A stretch of DNA of 64,000 nt from Clitoria ternatea (Eukaryota > Streptophyta > Magnoliopsida > Fabales > Fabaceae), in the NCBI GenBank assembly GCA_037962975.1, contig CM075669.1:80892001-80956000 (forward strand), in the 5' to 3' direction. Under the pieces are notes generated by a model that worked only from the letters and a program-made list of their open reading frames with translations, was not told the origin of the DNA and made no database searches. The translations under genes were made by a program, and so were the position numbers. Each line of letters begins with the position of its first letter. Position 1 is the stretch's first letter. Positions 19,213 through 32,010 of the stretch are shown one piece after another.

Positions 19213-22200
19213 TCATTTTGATTGCTTATGGGTTTGTGTTTTGGTTTGAGTAGCTGCGGATGCTGCTGCTGCTGACATGGTGCGCAAGCGACTGGCAATT
19301 TCTGTGAAGGATGGTCTGACAGCAGGATTGGGTGCCCAACATTGCTCCATCAGTGTTCTCCATTCAGTATCACAGTGACTTGGGATGATTGGCCTTAATG
19401 TGTTATTTACAATCCCACCTGTAAGGGGACACAAATTAATCAACCACTCAATTTTAATAAGAAATGCTCTTTTATTGTTTTTAATTGGTTTATCATAACA
19501 ATATAAACCTTGTCTAAAAAGATTTTTGATAATTCAATGTGAGTGAGGTGCCAATTTTAGCACCCTGTCTTACAATTAATTGTTAATAAACTTATTTTCA
19601 TTATCTGTCAATATTCTTACTTCTGTACCATGTCAAACAATTGTTTCTCGATAAATTTATACAGACAATTAATTGATCTTAATTAGCTGTTATGAGTTAT
19701 GACATTAATCCTAAAAAGAAACATACGAAAGGCCTAGGATTTGTGTTGTCTTCCCTTTACATAACAGTTCAATAAACTATTCTTCTGTTTGTTCTTTTTT
19801 GCAAAAAAACAAATGTATTTCAAAATAGAATGAGCAATGCTAGAGGGTACGAAAATTAATTTCAAGAATGACACAAATTTGAAATTTATAACTGAATACA
19901 CACATAACCATTCATCTTGGAGAGAGAAAATAAATCTACCTATTCAATAAAATTATGCCACATATAATTCATTACTTTTGTACAGAAACATTCCGTACCG
20001 TATATTATTTATCAAATAGAATACTAACACTATACATGTCTACATTTCCTAATGTATCTTTATACTTAAGTTCATGAAGATCTTCCTATTGAGGAACATC
20101 TTAATTGAAAAGGTTTATTCATAAACTTAGTAGTCATCTTAACTCTTTAGTTAAAATCAACAGCCTGCTTACTTCTTAATTAATATGAACTCAGGTAGAG
20201 AAGGTTGATAGGAAAAGATTGAGAAGGTTTCTTGGAGCTGCAGCGCATTTTCTCACCATACAAGACAACTTTTCAAACCCAACTTTTTTCCTCCCTTATT
20301 TTCTTTTCCAGAAAATCATTTCCATTACTTTTTTAGAAAAGAAACCCCCAGGAGGAGTTAACCATCCAGTCTGAATGTTTTCTACCCGTTATTTAGTTGT
20401 TACTCTGGTAGAGTGCTACTTATCAGTTCAGTAAAACAGGAGATATCTTGTATTCTTGTTTGATTTTTTTTTTATATATTGAAAATTGTTCCGTAGAGGA
20501 AATTGTGGAAGAAAGTACTTGTGAGAGAACATGAAATTCTACAACAAAAAACATGACCAACAGAAAACTGAAAGTAAAAAACCAAAGTCTGAACATATGA
20601 TGGTTTTAAAATCTGAAAAACAAATATTATTTTTATAAACAGATTTCAGAAACTACTCTTTCCAAACAAATTTTTGAAAACAGATAACAGTTTTCAAAAA
20701 TAGTAATCAAACAGCCCATTTCAGGGTTTGTTTTAGTAGTTCTCAGCTATTTGAATAGTTTTAGTATAGGTATTATAAATTACTCTGTTCAAATGATCTG
20801 TATAACATCAAGAGTTTCTATACAAGTCCTGTTATAAAGAAACTAACTCATCTCTCATGATACATAAGGTCCTAGGCATAAACTTAACTCCTTTGCAGCT
20901 TACATAATCTGATTCTTTAACCATATGTTTATGATATACCAGCTAATTCTTTTGAGAGCCCAACCTCTCCCAATCTAAATCTCTCACTAATTAAGCCAAT
21001 GTTCAAGTATGTTTTCCTTTATTTTTAGAACAAAAAGAGAAAGAAAATAAAAAAGAAAGCAAGATGACTCTAATCAATCATCTGCCATTATCTACTATTT
21101 GTTACATAAATATGAAGTGCCTATTTTAAGATGATGAAGACATAAAGTTAAGGTTCTACCAAAGATAAAAGAAGAGCATAAAATATTACCTATAATTGCA
21201 CCATAGTGCATATTGGCATATGGCTCCTCACCAGTCAAAATTTCCCATAACACTATGCCAAAGGAGAACACATCAACCTACAGAGATAGGGAGAAAAAAC
21301 TTTAATAGATTTCAAGACTTGGCTTTGCAGTTATGTTTGAGAGGTCAATTCCAAACATCCCATATAAAAAAAAGTTTCCAAGTGCAGTAAAAGAATAAAA
21401 TAGAAGAATTTGAAATGTTAAAAAATTAAAATGGTAAAACAACATAATTATACAGGAATTTCCAAAAGTCCCACGTAATATGAATTGATAAAGAGAGTTT
21501 TGTTTCCCTGCAATTGGAGAATAGTTGCAAACCGTTTCATAAATGTTACCTTTTCTGAGACCTTATTGCTGCTGCCATTCAGCAGCTCTGGTGCCATCCA
21601 AGGTAGTGTCCCACGCACACCACCAGTAACCAAGGTATTTCGTTTAATTTTTGATAAGCCAAAATCACCCACCTGAAAAAGAAAATTTCTTAGTCTTCTT
21701 AACACACTATTTGTTATCTATCATGCAAATAGAAAAATACTCCCATTCTACATACCTTGCATATTGGACGTAAAGGATCTTTCAAGTTCACAAGCAAATT
21801 GTCACATTTTAAGTCAAAATGCACAATGTTTTTTGAGTGCAAATATTCCATTCCAAAAGCTGCATCCATTGCAATTATAAGCCTCTTGCGACGATCAAGA
21901 TACCTGAAAAAAATATCATGCTAAGATTCTTAAGACAATCATAAAATAAAAAAACAAAACCAAAAAAAAAAAAAAAAAACTGGACAAGAGATTCATCCCT
22001 TGAACTTTCTTGCTGACACAATATACTTCACTGCTGCCTACCACTTAAGCCTCTACTATATCATGAAAGAAATCCTAACAGATTCCTTCCATCCACAACT
22101 TAAGTTGCTACTAGGATAACTTCTATTTGATCAGATTTAAAGCAGTAATATGCATTGATCTTATGCATTACTTCTATAATAGAAATTCAAAAGATATTTT

Positions 22201-25200
22201 CAAATGCATTACCTATCCTTGCGAAGTAATACATGCCTCAGAGAACCATCCACCATGTATTCTGCAACAGTGGCCATTGTTCCTCCTGGTCCATCCTGTA
22301 CCACACCATAAAATGCAACAACGTTTGGATGATGAAGCTTGGAAAGAATGCCAGCTTCTCGCCAGAACTCTACAGTCTGAAAAAAAGGGGAAACATCGTG
22401 TTGCATCAAAATATATCGTTATTGCTAAATAACTTTCAAGTAATCATATCACATGAGAAGCAATTTTTTCATTTAACCCAGCCATTCACCATGCATCAAA
22501 TAACAAGTTACCAGTCTCTCTTGCTCAGATGATCGACCAGTGAAGCAGCTCTTTTTTATTCTTTTAATAGCAACATCAGTTCCCCTCCATTTTCCATGGT
22601 ACACAGTCCCAAAGGTACCAGAACCTAATTCCCACAGCTCTTCAAGATCTTCATTCTTAATGACCTACCAATCGCATCAAAACAATTAAATGAAGTGATG
22701 AAAATATTATTTTCAGAACAACGTTCAAGCAAGATATAATATACACAATTGAAATTGGGGGATGTAAAAAATATATAAAACAGCTAAATGGCCAAATAAG
22801 AATAATAGATAGACAAGAAGTCATAAACTCAATTTAAACCTACTTGTAAGACTGCTGAATGAGGAGAGAAGAAAATAGGGTAATGAACACAAGAACACTG
22901 CAGTGGATGAATTGACAATCAAGAATATACAAGATCGGGAATAATTGTAGTCAGGAAAGAAATTCAAAAGGCACTTATTGTGGGGAAGACGAGAAACCTG
23001 CTTAAGGTGATTTGTTAATGTAAGAAGACCAACAGAGGCTCTACTGCAGAAGGAATATCAAATGGAAAACCTTTCAAATAAAAAAAAAGGTAGAGGAACC
23101 ACCAAATAAAACTTTTAGGGTCCATTTGTTAGGTATGGGACTTGAGTTCCACATTGAAAGTATGGGATTCTAGTGTGGGGTTTATAAGACCTTAGGCTCT
23201 CCAACCACACTAAGTATCTCCTGCGGTGTGGTTCTCCCAAGGTTCTTAACAAAAGCATTAGGATGAACCAAACTTAGATCCAAACATGTATTTTTAAAGT
23301 TTGGTCTTAGATAAACCCCAATGCCATCTACTAGAATATATGAACATATCTCATTGTATCTTGTCATATCTTAGAGTATCCCTTAGGATTAGTTTCCTTA
23401 TTAACCCATTATCTCTTAAGATTGGTTAGTGATTACCATGTTGCTGTCTATTATCATAATTTATTTCCCTACGGGATAGTGCCGTAGTTTTACAAAGACA
23501 TAAAACACATCCATACACTGTAATACCCTAAGTTAACATCAATTTGTATTTCATTCTCCTCCATCTCCCTTTTTCCATCTTTATCTGAAACCCCACAATT
23601 TGAATACCATCATTGGTTCATGTAGCAAAATCCTCCAACTAAGATAAGGCTTAGTTGCTCTATACAGTATGCACTGCAAATATTCACACAACCAACCTTG
23701 AATCCAAAGAAACCTAATTATGAAGAACAGTAACCCCTTTGGCAGGGTACTCCTCTGAATAAACCTAAAGTACCCCAGCTCAACTCAGATTCTCTCTAAA
23801 TATAACAAATATTGATTTAATATTCATCATAAGCCATCAACAATAGTAGCCTATATATAGGCCAAATAAAACCACAATCCTAAATAAGCCAAAAGCAAAT
23901 AAAAATATAAATACCTAACTAAAAGATGAATAAAATCTAAAAGATAATCACAAATTCTAACAATAAAAAGCAAACCTCAAATTAAAATCCTAATTGCAAA
24001 ATCAAATCCTAAATTAATAGCAAACGAATTAAAATCCTAACCCCGATCTGCATCACCCAAGAGCAAAATCCTCTTGGAAATGTTGTACATACACAAAGCA
24101 GAAAAATTCGAAATGCTGCAGCCCACAGAGGAACATGCATAAAGCCTCTCACTTATACACTGAAAAAACCCCAATCTGGCAATCGATAAAGCAATTCTGT
24201 GAATCTCCCCGTAAACATCAATTCTGGCCTTACTTCAAATCTTCAACACATTTTACTTTTATACTTCAGCTCACATCGAAAGGCAATTTAACAGATGTGA
24301 CCACATTTCATCCCCTGGGGGTTATATGTAAGTGTAACTCAGGTCAGCTTGCACCAGAAAAGATGAAGTATTTCAAGCCTAACAAAGGGACATGTTTGGT
24401 GCTTGCTTATACATCTTGTATCAGAAGACTTCATAACCTATGAATATAAACATAGATACATGCAACAGATTTTACTACCATATTTACGAATTGTATTATA
24501 GGCAATACCCAAAACAACAGCAGAGTTTACTACCACCATATTCATAGACAGAATAACAATCCATTTGAAAGAGTCAGATATTAGCAACTAACTTTCTGAT
24601 AAGAACCTTGGGAGAATTACACCACAAAAGCTAGCTATTCCAAGGCCTTATGAATCCTAGACTAAAATCCCATTCTTCCAATGCGGGACTGAAGTCCCAC
24701 AGCTTGGAATTGGATCCTACCACTTTCCAATCCACTACGTGAAAAGCTTTTTGGGAGGGTGGCAAAGGCTTCAAATTGCCAAAAAAATATCAAAACAAGT
24801 TCCATGTATCATCAAAGTAGTTCTTAGTCTTCTAAATATTTATATAATCCAATAATCACACACTTATCGTATCATCAAATCACATAAAAAGTTTATTATT
24901 AGAAGAAAATCATAGCAAATAAGATATGTAGAATTAGAATGGGCAAGAATGAGATCTTACCTGCACAGTACTGATATCAATATCTCCAAAAGAAGGATCA
25001 AGTGGAGGTAGATAGCTACTTTTTGTATCAAATTTTCCATCCTATGTAAAATCATAATATCTTGTCAGTGAAAAGGCAGATCTACACAACCCTAAACCAG
25101 GAAGGAAAAAAAATTGGAATTAAATCATACCTCGAACTCTGACTCTTGTGTTCTTAGATTTTCCATCATAGCATCAAACTGCATACTTTCAGTATCCGTA

Positions 25201-27932
25201 AGTTGGGAATGATCATAATTTGACTTCAGAACAGTGGTTTCAGTTCCAATCCTTCTATTTAAGTCCTCCTGATTTTCTTCAACAAATTTGAGGTCAGAAT
25301 CTTCATGATGTAGAGGAGCTCCATCAGTTGTTAGAGGCATAACATGATGAGTTCTATTATCTCCTGCTTTTCCTATCACAGGTGAAAAACCAAGATGATC
25401 CTGATCAATAAGAGAGACATTATCAAGCCCTTGTGCTAACTTTTGAAAATATGACCAACGTTTAGGTTCATGATTTTCCATATTTATGCTTAAGCCTACT
25501 CCATCTGCTGATAGTGGCTGTAGACTGGAAAGATCTTCTCCAAGTATTGCTTTAGAAAACATATCAGAAAGCAATTCACGGGGAAATCGATCATCAATAT
25601 CAATAAGAATGTCACCTTGTGATTGTTTCGAAACATCGCTGGGGGGTAAATCTTGAAAGACATCTTTATTTATGTTCCCAGTTACAGAAACAGGCAGTTC
25701 TTGTACACTAGGACCATCATTAGAATCCCTCCCCGAGGCTTCACCCCAATCAATATCTGGAAGATTTGATGCTGAATCATCGAGTTTCTTACCAGAGGAA
25801 ACATGGTTCAAAGCAGGAAGATCTGATTTACCATCTCTGGTTGTAGTTTTGGTCTCAGTTTCATCTAACAAGGGCTTGGTGTGGTTATCTTTACCACGAT
25901 TTTCAGTTTCCACGTCTTTAGTTCTTTCATTGCTTAGTAACACCTGCTTCAACTCAGCATCTGAGTGCTCAGGTAGATTTGACCTAATCAGACTGTTTGT
26001 AACAGGCAACGGTTTGCTCATTTGATTTTCAGCAAACCCAATGTCAGCAGCACAGCCATCTGTAGGCAAGGGCTTTGCTGCATTACTCACTTCCTCAGTT
26101 GGATTTAACATTTTAACATTACCCAAGTTGTCACCAGACTCTGTTAGTGGATCGTTTGGGTTAATGTCAGAAAGTAAATCTGACACATGAATCTCAGAAC
26201 TGTGCATGTCATCTGACTTGGAGGACCGATTCAGTGACTCTACTTGCTCCCTTGGAGTTCTTTCTGAATAGTAATCTCTTTTAGGAAGTGGAGGAGGATG
26301 AAGACAACTCAAATCAATTGTATTGGTGTGGGAATCAACATAAGCATTGCTAGATCCAGAAGAGGCTTCTTCATTATCCTGGCACTGAACCTTCTTTGTT
26401 ATAGCCGTAGAAGGTAAATGCCCCTCTGACATGGTAGCTAAAAGTGATGCTTCTGAAAAATTATTTTTCAAGCAACTATCGAAGGGCTGTGACGGAGCTG
26501 GGGATGGAGTTTCCATGGATAAAACTTTACAAGGATCAATCCCTTGTTTCGCTGAACTATCATTTATCTTTTTCACTTGCATTGAGGGTAACTCGGAATT
26601 TTGCATTTGCAATCCACAAGGTGGATGGTCTTCATTCAGCACACTTTGTTGATTATTCAGCAGAGGAGGAACCACGGGAATAGGAGTCTCACCAACCACA
26701 GCGTTATGAGGGGAATTAAGGCCATTGTGAACTACAAATTGACAACTAGCTTCCCCAGCTTGCATCTTTTGATCACCGTAGAACAGTGGAGCAGTTTCAT
26801 AAGCATTTGAAGAAGTTGGTAGAACTGGTTGTAAAGAATGGATAGTCAATGCAGAGTCAGATTTGTTAGTTAAGGGGGCATTGCTAACACCTATAGATTC
26901 TACAGCAACTCTACTAGTCTCCCTCTCCATAGTTTGCCGGTCCAACTCATGTAGATCATCTGCTGAAAAACTGACACCAAGAGGGGTTGAGTTGTTTCTC
27001 GATCCCAAGTCCATGCCATTAACAGCAACAACATATTGGACCTCAGAATCATCACCAATGCTACTAAGAGCCAACTGAGCATCTTCCAAATCACTCATTG
27101 AGAACAAAAACAACCTAAGCTTTTGTGGGCGTTCTCTATCTTCTAGAAGATTACATTCCTCCAACATATTCTGTAAATCCTCATCAGATGATACTGATAC
27201 CAAAGCATCAAGATCTTCCCCAGGAAGTTGGTACTTTAGTATATGAACCAGATTATAGATTAACAATGCTTTCTGCATAAGTTCCTGCCAAGATATGTCC
27301 TTTCTCAAACGAAGAATTCGAGTTTGACCTCCAACGTACCTTAGCTTTCCATCACTTGGTCGTGGTAATATTCTACCACCAAAGCTACAGAGACACTTCA
27401 TCATCATTGATGAGCCATCAGAACCAACAGAAGAGCCATACCCTCGTACAAAACGACTACTCTCCTGATTGAATGAGGTTCTTGGCATTGATCGAATTGA
27501 CCCGTAATTGCTTCTGTCTCCATGCAATGATGCACTCTGTCTATTAAACTCTGTCGGACCTTTCTCAACCATTGAGAGTATAGAAATGTCTGACCCGCTT
27601 TCAGATGTTTCATGAGTCATGCCTATAACACCTTTCAATTCCATATAACCAGTTGCATAATTCGAATTAGAATCACTAACATTTGAAAATACAGGCTTCC
27701 TGAGATTCACCCTATCTCGCATAAATTCAAGAGCAAATTCCTCACCAGTCTGTATTGAATAATTAAGTACTGGTTTAACATCTGACATGTTATAGTCAGA
27801 TGGTCTTCTGATAGTATGCATGCCATCCATATGATCCTGCATTACTGATTGAGATCCAGGCTGAAACATCTGGTTTCTGGGATCCATGGTATTGCATTGA
27901 AGCTGTTGGTAGAATCTTGGTTGTTCCATCAT
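19213..27932 (-). CDS. PB1-domain Raf-like protein kinase (group B4 MAPKKK), eight coding exons
   Basis: Exons, all GT/AG: 25131-27932, 24961-25041, 22512-22664, 22213-22376, 21756-21903, 21550-21672, 21190-21277, 19213-19418. They total 3765 bases, giving 1254 residues and a TGA stop. Residues ~178-278 form a PB1 domain (KCLCSFGGRILPRPSDGKLR, then DLQNMLEECN). The middle is a long low-complexity region. The kinase domain (~968-1235) has GSGTFG at 975-980, VAIK lysine 995, HFDLKCDN with Asp 1097, DFG at 1119-1121 and APE at 1143-1145, so all catalytic residues are present. HFDLK in place of HRDLK is usual in this group. Family knowledge: Arabidopsis B4 Rafs phosphorylate SnRK2 kinases in osmotic stress signalling, in the cytoplasm; the same role here is inferred. 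Start: the first of two adjacent ATGs (27932); the second (27929) is equally possible. Confidence 0.95.
19419..21189 (-). other. Intron 7 of the kinase gene, 1771 bases
   Basis: Begins GTAATA (minus strand) after codon 1186 and ends CAG before the last exon. AT-rich; no ORF, transposon end or RNA gene was recognised in it. Confidence 0.85.
22665..24960 (-). other. Intron 2 of the kinase gene, 2296 bases
   Basis: Separates the small linker exon from the first kinase exon. Donor GTAAGA, acceptor TAG. It contains the candidate solo LTR at 23127-23609. Another 'gggactgaagtcccac' dyad at about 24685-24702 may be a second remnant. ORFs inside (23182, 24135) have no known domains. Confidence 0.85.
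23127..23609. mobile_element. Candidate copia-type solo LTR in kinase intron 2, 483 bp
   Basis: Begins TGTTAGGTATGGGACTTGAG, like many copia LTRs (TGTTAGG..gggacttgagttccacatt), and ends ACCA. Possible target duplication ccatt (23122-23126) and tcatt (23610-23614), one mismatch. The right end is less certain than the left. Confidence 0.45.
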
Positions 27933-27937
27933 GCCAT
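27927..27937 (-). promoter_or_regulatory. Two-codon upstream ORF overlapping the kinase start
   Basis: On the minus strand the bases ATGGCATGATG hold a minimal ORF (ATG GCA TGA, 27937-27929) whose stop overlaps the first kinase ATG (27932) by two bases. The second in-frame ATG follows at once. This could lower initiation or favour reinitiation; the effect is inferred. Confidence 0.5.
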
Positions 27938-28094
27938 TTCTTTTTGCTTTTTAAGACAATAATTCACCAATAAACTGGGTCATAAACAAGTTCCAAACTT
28001 TTAGCAATTCTCGAACACAATATAAAATCTGAATTCTTAGAAACTCTTGAGACAAGATACTCCCAAAATGCCTCTCAACTGTATTGCAATTGCC
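27933..28094 (-). other. Kinase 5' UTR, second exon
   Basis: A TTGCAG acceptor lies just above 28094 and the sequence runs to the start codon without another intron signal. Its limits come from splice consensus only. Confidence 0.5.
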
Positions 28095-29026
28095 CTGCAA
28101 TCAAAAAGGAATCAAGGCAAAAAGTTGAGTAACAAATTAAAATAAAAAAATATGGTCATTTCTGACAGAAACAAATGAATTACATGTCCCTATAAACGCT
28201 ATATTTATTACATAATGTTAACCTGGATATTTTACACAAATAACATTAGAATTTTGTTTTGGCATCATGTAATTTAAAAAGCAGCATAATTAATTCAAAA
28301 GTTTGAAATCTAACAAATCTGCGATAATACATCAATGTCACAAAATGCAAGCTAACAAGTAACAGATTTATAGGTAAGTTGACTAGCTTCTATATAAATT
28401 ACCCACGTCTAGTCCTGCGACTACACAATTAGTAAGCTCAACAATCAATTTGGCCCATCCAATATTTATGAAATCAATTTCATTTCATTACCAAAATAAT
28501 ATGTTTACGAAATCAATTCAGCACATCTAATAGACACATAATCAACACAAGATTAGCATCAACATAGGCATAGGTGAACAAAAGGTGAATTACATACTGA
28601 ACCAAATACCCAAAAATAAACCAAAAAACAATTAAACTCCTAGATTAGTCCTTGAAATTGTATTTGGCGGACATTTTAGTCCCAAAAATTTTAAAAATTT
28701 CAGGTTAATCCCTGATTTTGCAAAAAGCCTTTCATTTTAGTCTTTTATATTACATTTTTGCATTGTTATTTTATACTAAAAAAGAGACTAAAGTGATTGT
28801 CGTGATAAGAATTCAGACTAATTTGAGATTTTTAAAACCTCATATACTAAAATGCGACTCATACAATTTGCTCATGTAATCTTAAATTGGGGGTTTACTC
28901 ACCAAAAAATTATGAAAAAAACAAATAAAGTGGGAAAGGCAAATACTAACCCAGCAGGAACAGATAGCAGAACATGAAAATGAATTGATGTTAAACTACT
29001 TCACGAAAAAGGGACAGAAAAAAAAC
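28095..29026 (-). other. Kinase 5' UTR intron, about 930 bases
   Basis: Putative donor CGAG|GTTTTT at 29027/29026 and acceptor TTGCAG at 28095. Long leader introns are common in plant kinase genes. 28640-28880 inside it is a dispersed-repeat remnant. Confidence 0.45.
28640..28880. repeat. Dispersed repeat remnant (gacattttagtccc type)
   Basis: Words such as gacattttagtccc, ttaatccctgattttgcaaa and cattttagtc belong to a non-autonomous repeat common in legume introns. Ends and target duplication are not recognisable. Confidence 0.35.
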
Positions 29027-29335
29027 CTCGTCTTATGTTGTTTAGCTGAAGCCGCGGTTGGAAAAGGGGAAAGAGAAAAACGATTATTGAACGGAAAAGA
29101 GACGTTTTAGGGGGAAACCAACAGAACCCATTTGGGGTTTCTCTCACTTTCGCCCATCACGCTATCTCTTCAGAGTCTTCTTCTGCTAGTTCAGCTTCGA
29201 AGCCCCCTTTTCCCGGAAAATGACGGCACTTTCTTTCTCTCTCTAGAAAACAGAAAATTCTCTCTTACTCTATCTCTCTGCACACCGCTTCGGGAAAGAG
29301 AGAGACGGAGAGAAAAAAACTTTGGGTAGTTTCGG
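29027..29335 (-). promoter_or_regulatory. Kinase first leader exon and start region
   Basis: On the minus strand this is CT-rich (ctctctctttcccg) as in many plant leaders. It contains a 16-codon upstream ORF and ends at the putative donor at 29027. Capping site unknown. A TATA-like atataaaataaa (minus strand, about 29481-29492) lies about 150 bases upstream. Confidence 0.45.
29107..29157 (-). promoter_or_regulatory. 16-codon upstream ORF in the kinase leader
   Basis: ATG at 29157 and TAA at 29107; the peptide would be MGESERNPKWVLLVSP. It lies in the first leader exon if that exon is as drawn. Conservation is unknown. Confidence 0.4.
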
Positions 29336-29339
29336 ATGT

Positions 29340-30305
29340 TTTGTGAAGTTACATAATTAACCTTTCATATCTGTGGTTATTACTTATAACTCATTCAAGA
29401 CGCTGCAACCAGGAAGGTACTAAAATGTAACTTCAAGTGTCAGTACGTGGAATTAGTGCACTTCAATCAACTAGTTACATTTATTTTATATGAAGAACTA
29501 GTTTCAATTTTCAACTATATGTTGGTAAACTTCTAACCAGTTCCTCAAATTTTATTTGGTTGGTTTAATTTTATTTTTTATTTCAATTGGTATCCTTAAT
29601 AATTTTATGAACAGGTCAAATTTTAAAATGTTATGCTTTATTCTAAATTTTAAATACAGATGAAATGTTAAAAATAGTACATAGAAAGTATAATATCATA
29701 AAAACAACATAACAAAAGTGAAAGTGTTTTGATAAAATTCTAGAGCTAGAATGTCTCTGTGATACTAAATTCCTAACATCATTAAGGGAACTATCATAAT
29801 ACATTTTCTCCCAATTTGAGAGCAAGCTAGATTTGCCATAAAGTTTACGACTCTATTTGCTTCCATGTAAATGCGAATAATTGCATGGTTCTAAAGAAAA
29901 TAAGTGATTTTATATCAGTGATCAATGTTATGCTGCTTAGTACTGTCACCTCTAAATCCTTTACTAAATTCTGGTATATTACAAACGAGTCAATGTGAAA
30001 GTTGCCTTGCGGAAGCGAGCATAGATATTAAAGGACTCCTAACTATATCTTCCATTTTCTTATAGGTTATGTTGGGTTTTAGACTTAATTTGGTTGCTTT
30101 TTATTTGGGTCTTGAAGAACCCCTAACCATATCTTCTTTTAGTTACTTTGGGTTTTATGCGCCTTGAGCCCATGGCCGGTTTTTGTTAAACCTTGCCCCT
30201 AGTTAGGTGATTCTTTTCGAGCTTGCCTATGTGTAGGAGTCTTCCCTCACATTTGTACATAACTTTGATATTGAGTAAATCTTAATTTTCTCTTTAGAGT
30301 TTTTG
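29340..30305. other. Upstream flank of the kinase gene
   Basis: AT-rich, with no transposon ends or genes recognised apart from the possible TATA box near 29485. Confidence 0.35.
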
Positions 30306-30313
30306 GTTAGAGT

Positions 30314-30819
30314 TAGGGATGGAAATGGATCAGACCAAACTGGCTTTGAAAGGCCTGAACCTGTCCTACATCAAATTTTTGGTTTGAGTCTGGCCTATTA
30401 ATCTGTCATAGGCTTTTTTTAAGGCCTGGTCTAAGGTCTGCCCTGTTTAAAAGTCTGTTTAAGAGGCTTGTTTATAGTGAGACTTTTAAAATGCTAAGAA
30501 CAACCTAGACCCTAAACCTTAAACTTGTAATATTAATCTATATTATATAAATGTAAATATGTAATATATATATATATATTATTTTATGTTATAAATATAT
30601 TATATATGTATAACTAATTAATAATTAATCTAATCAAACAGGCTAGCCTATTGGGCTTTAAAGGCTTTTTAGAAAGCCTATGGCCTAACCATTTTAGTTA
30701 AAAATACCTTTTTAAAAGCCTAAGTTTGGCCTTCTGGCTTGACAAGCTTGACCTATGCAGACTTTAAACGGGTCGGGCCATAGGCCCCTGACGGACGGCC
30801 TAACCCATTTCCATCCCTA
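30314..30819. mobile_element. hAT-type MITE, 506 bp, with 8-bp target duplication
   Basis: Perfect 15-bp terminal inverted repeats TAGGGATGGAAATGG and their complement. Flanks GTTAGAGT (30306-30313) and GTTAGAGC (30820-30827) are an 8-bp duplication with one change. Subterminal aggcctg/caggcct words repeat inside. There is no transposase, so it is non-autonomous. An AT microsatellite lies at 30559-30580. Confidence 0.9.
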
Positions 30820-30841
30820 GTTAGAGCCTAAGAATCTTTTG

Positions 30842-32010
30842 TAACACCCCAGTTCTTATCATATCTTAAAACTAATAACTATGTGTTTGTGAGTGCATTA
30901 TGTGTCTTGGAATTCTTGTCAAATTTTATTATGTGCATGTTTAACTTGTCAAGCGTGCCTTGAGTATTTCGTAGGGAATGATATGATTAAATACTAGATG
31001 TACTTATCTTTGTTAGCAACAACATGTATATGACATAATGAATTAACAAGTGATGAAATTTGAATGGTAAAATACCCAGGAGTGGAATTAAAATTTCAAA
31101 GCATCTTTTAGGGAATCTTAAAGATTTCTTCGGTCCCTTAGGATGTAAGAATCTTAATTTTTGAATTATAAGTGTCTTACTCAATAATGGTGGATTAGAA
31201 ATGACAATTAGGATCATGACCATGGGCAATGATGCCCCACGGCCATGCACCACCATCCATGCATCATCTCTTATGTTTTATCTTACACCTATATTACACA
31301 TCATAGCACGATATTTCTTTTGTCACACTCAATTCTTTTAAATGTACCAACCATTTTTTTTTGTCAAAGCTATTATTCATGACACTAACTTTCCAGCCTC
31401 TTACAAACTATGATTTCCAGTTAACACCAATTAGAACTAGCAAAATCTATCTGCATCTTCCCCCTCTAAAACCATGGCCCTCTCTCTATCTTTCTACCAT
31501 TATCCACATGTAAATTTATACACCTACTGTGATGTTCTCGCCTAAAATTCCTAGAATTTACCGAGGGTCTAATAAAAATTAGAGAAAAAAATTTCGTAAT
31601 TAGAATTGCCCTTGGTGAGTAAACCCTAAGAACCTAAGAGATACATAAACTTAGAACCATTCAAGAACTCTTATTTTTGCTCTGGTAATCGATTACCTAG
31701 GAGCAACCTATGTAGGATTTCAGGATTTGCTCTTTGGTAATCCATTACGTAATCGATTACCAGTAGATCAGACCTGCATAATTATGTAAATTTTGGCATC
31801 CAGACTAATTTCGGTGCCCCTATCTGGCCCATTTTACTTTGAATGCTACGAAACTTTATGGACACTATTTATGACTTATTTCAGACCTGCTATTGCAGTC
31901 CATGCTCAAAAATTCCTCCGAATTGTGGAATTATGTAGAAAAATGCATTAAGTCACTTTCTCTCAATTCCATCACTAAAACCCTATCAATTCTCATCCAA
32001 TTGGCAATCT
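30842..32010. mobile_element. Truncated long-LTR fragments
   Basis: TGTAACACCCCAG at 30842 looks like an LTR start; a second start-like GTGATGTTCTCGCC lies at about 31530. No matching ends were found. The right part is cut at AATCT (32006-32010) by the 5.2 kb solo LTR and seems to continue at 37235. Two ATCGAT-type words lie at 31684-31765. Confidence 0.45.

Noticed and set aside
25672..26025. Plus-strand ORFs over the kinase first exon (also 26431-27078)
   Set aside because: They are antisense shadows of the 2.8 kb coding exon.
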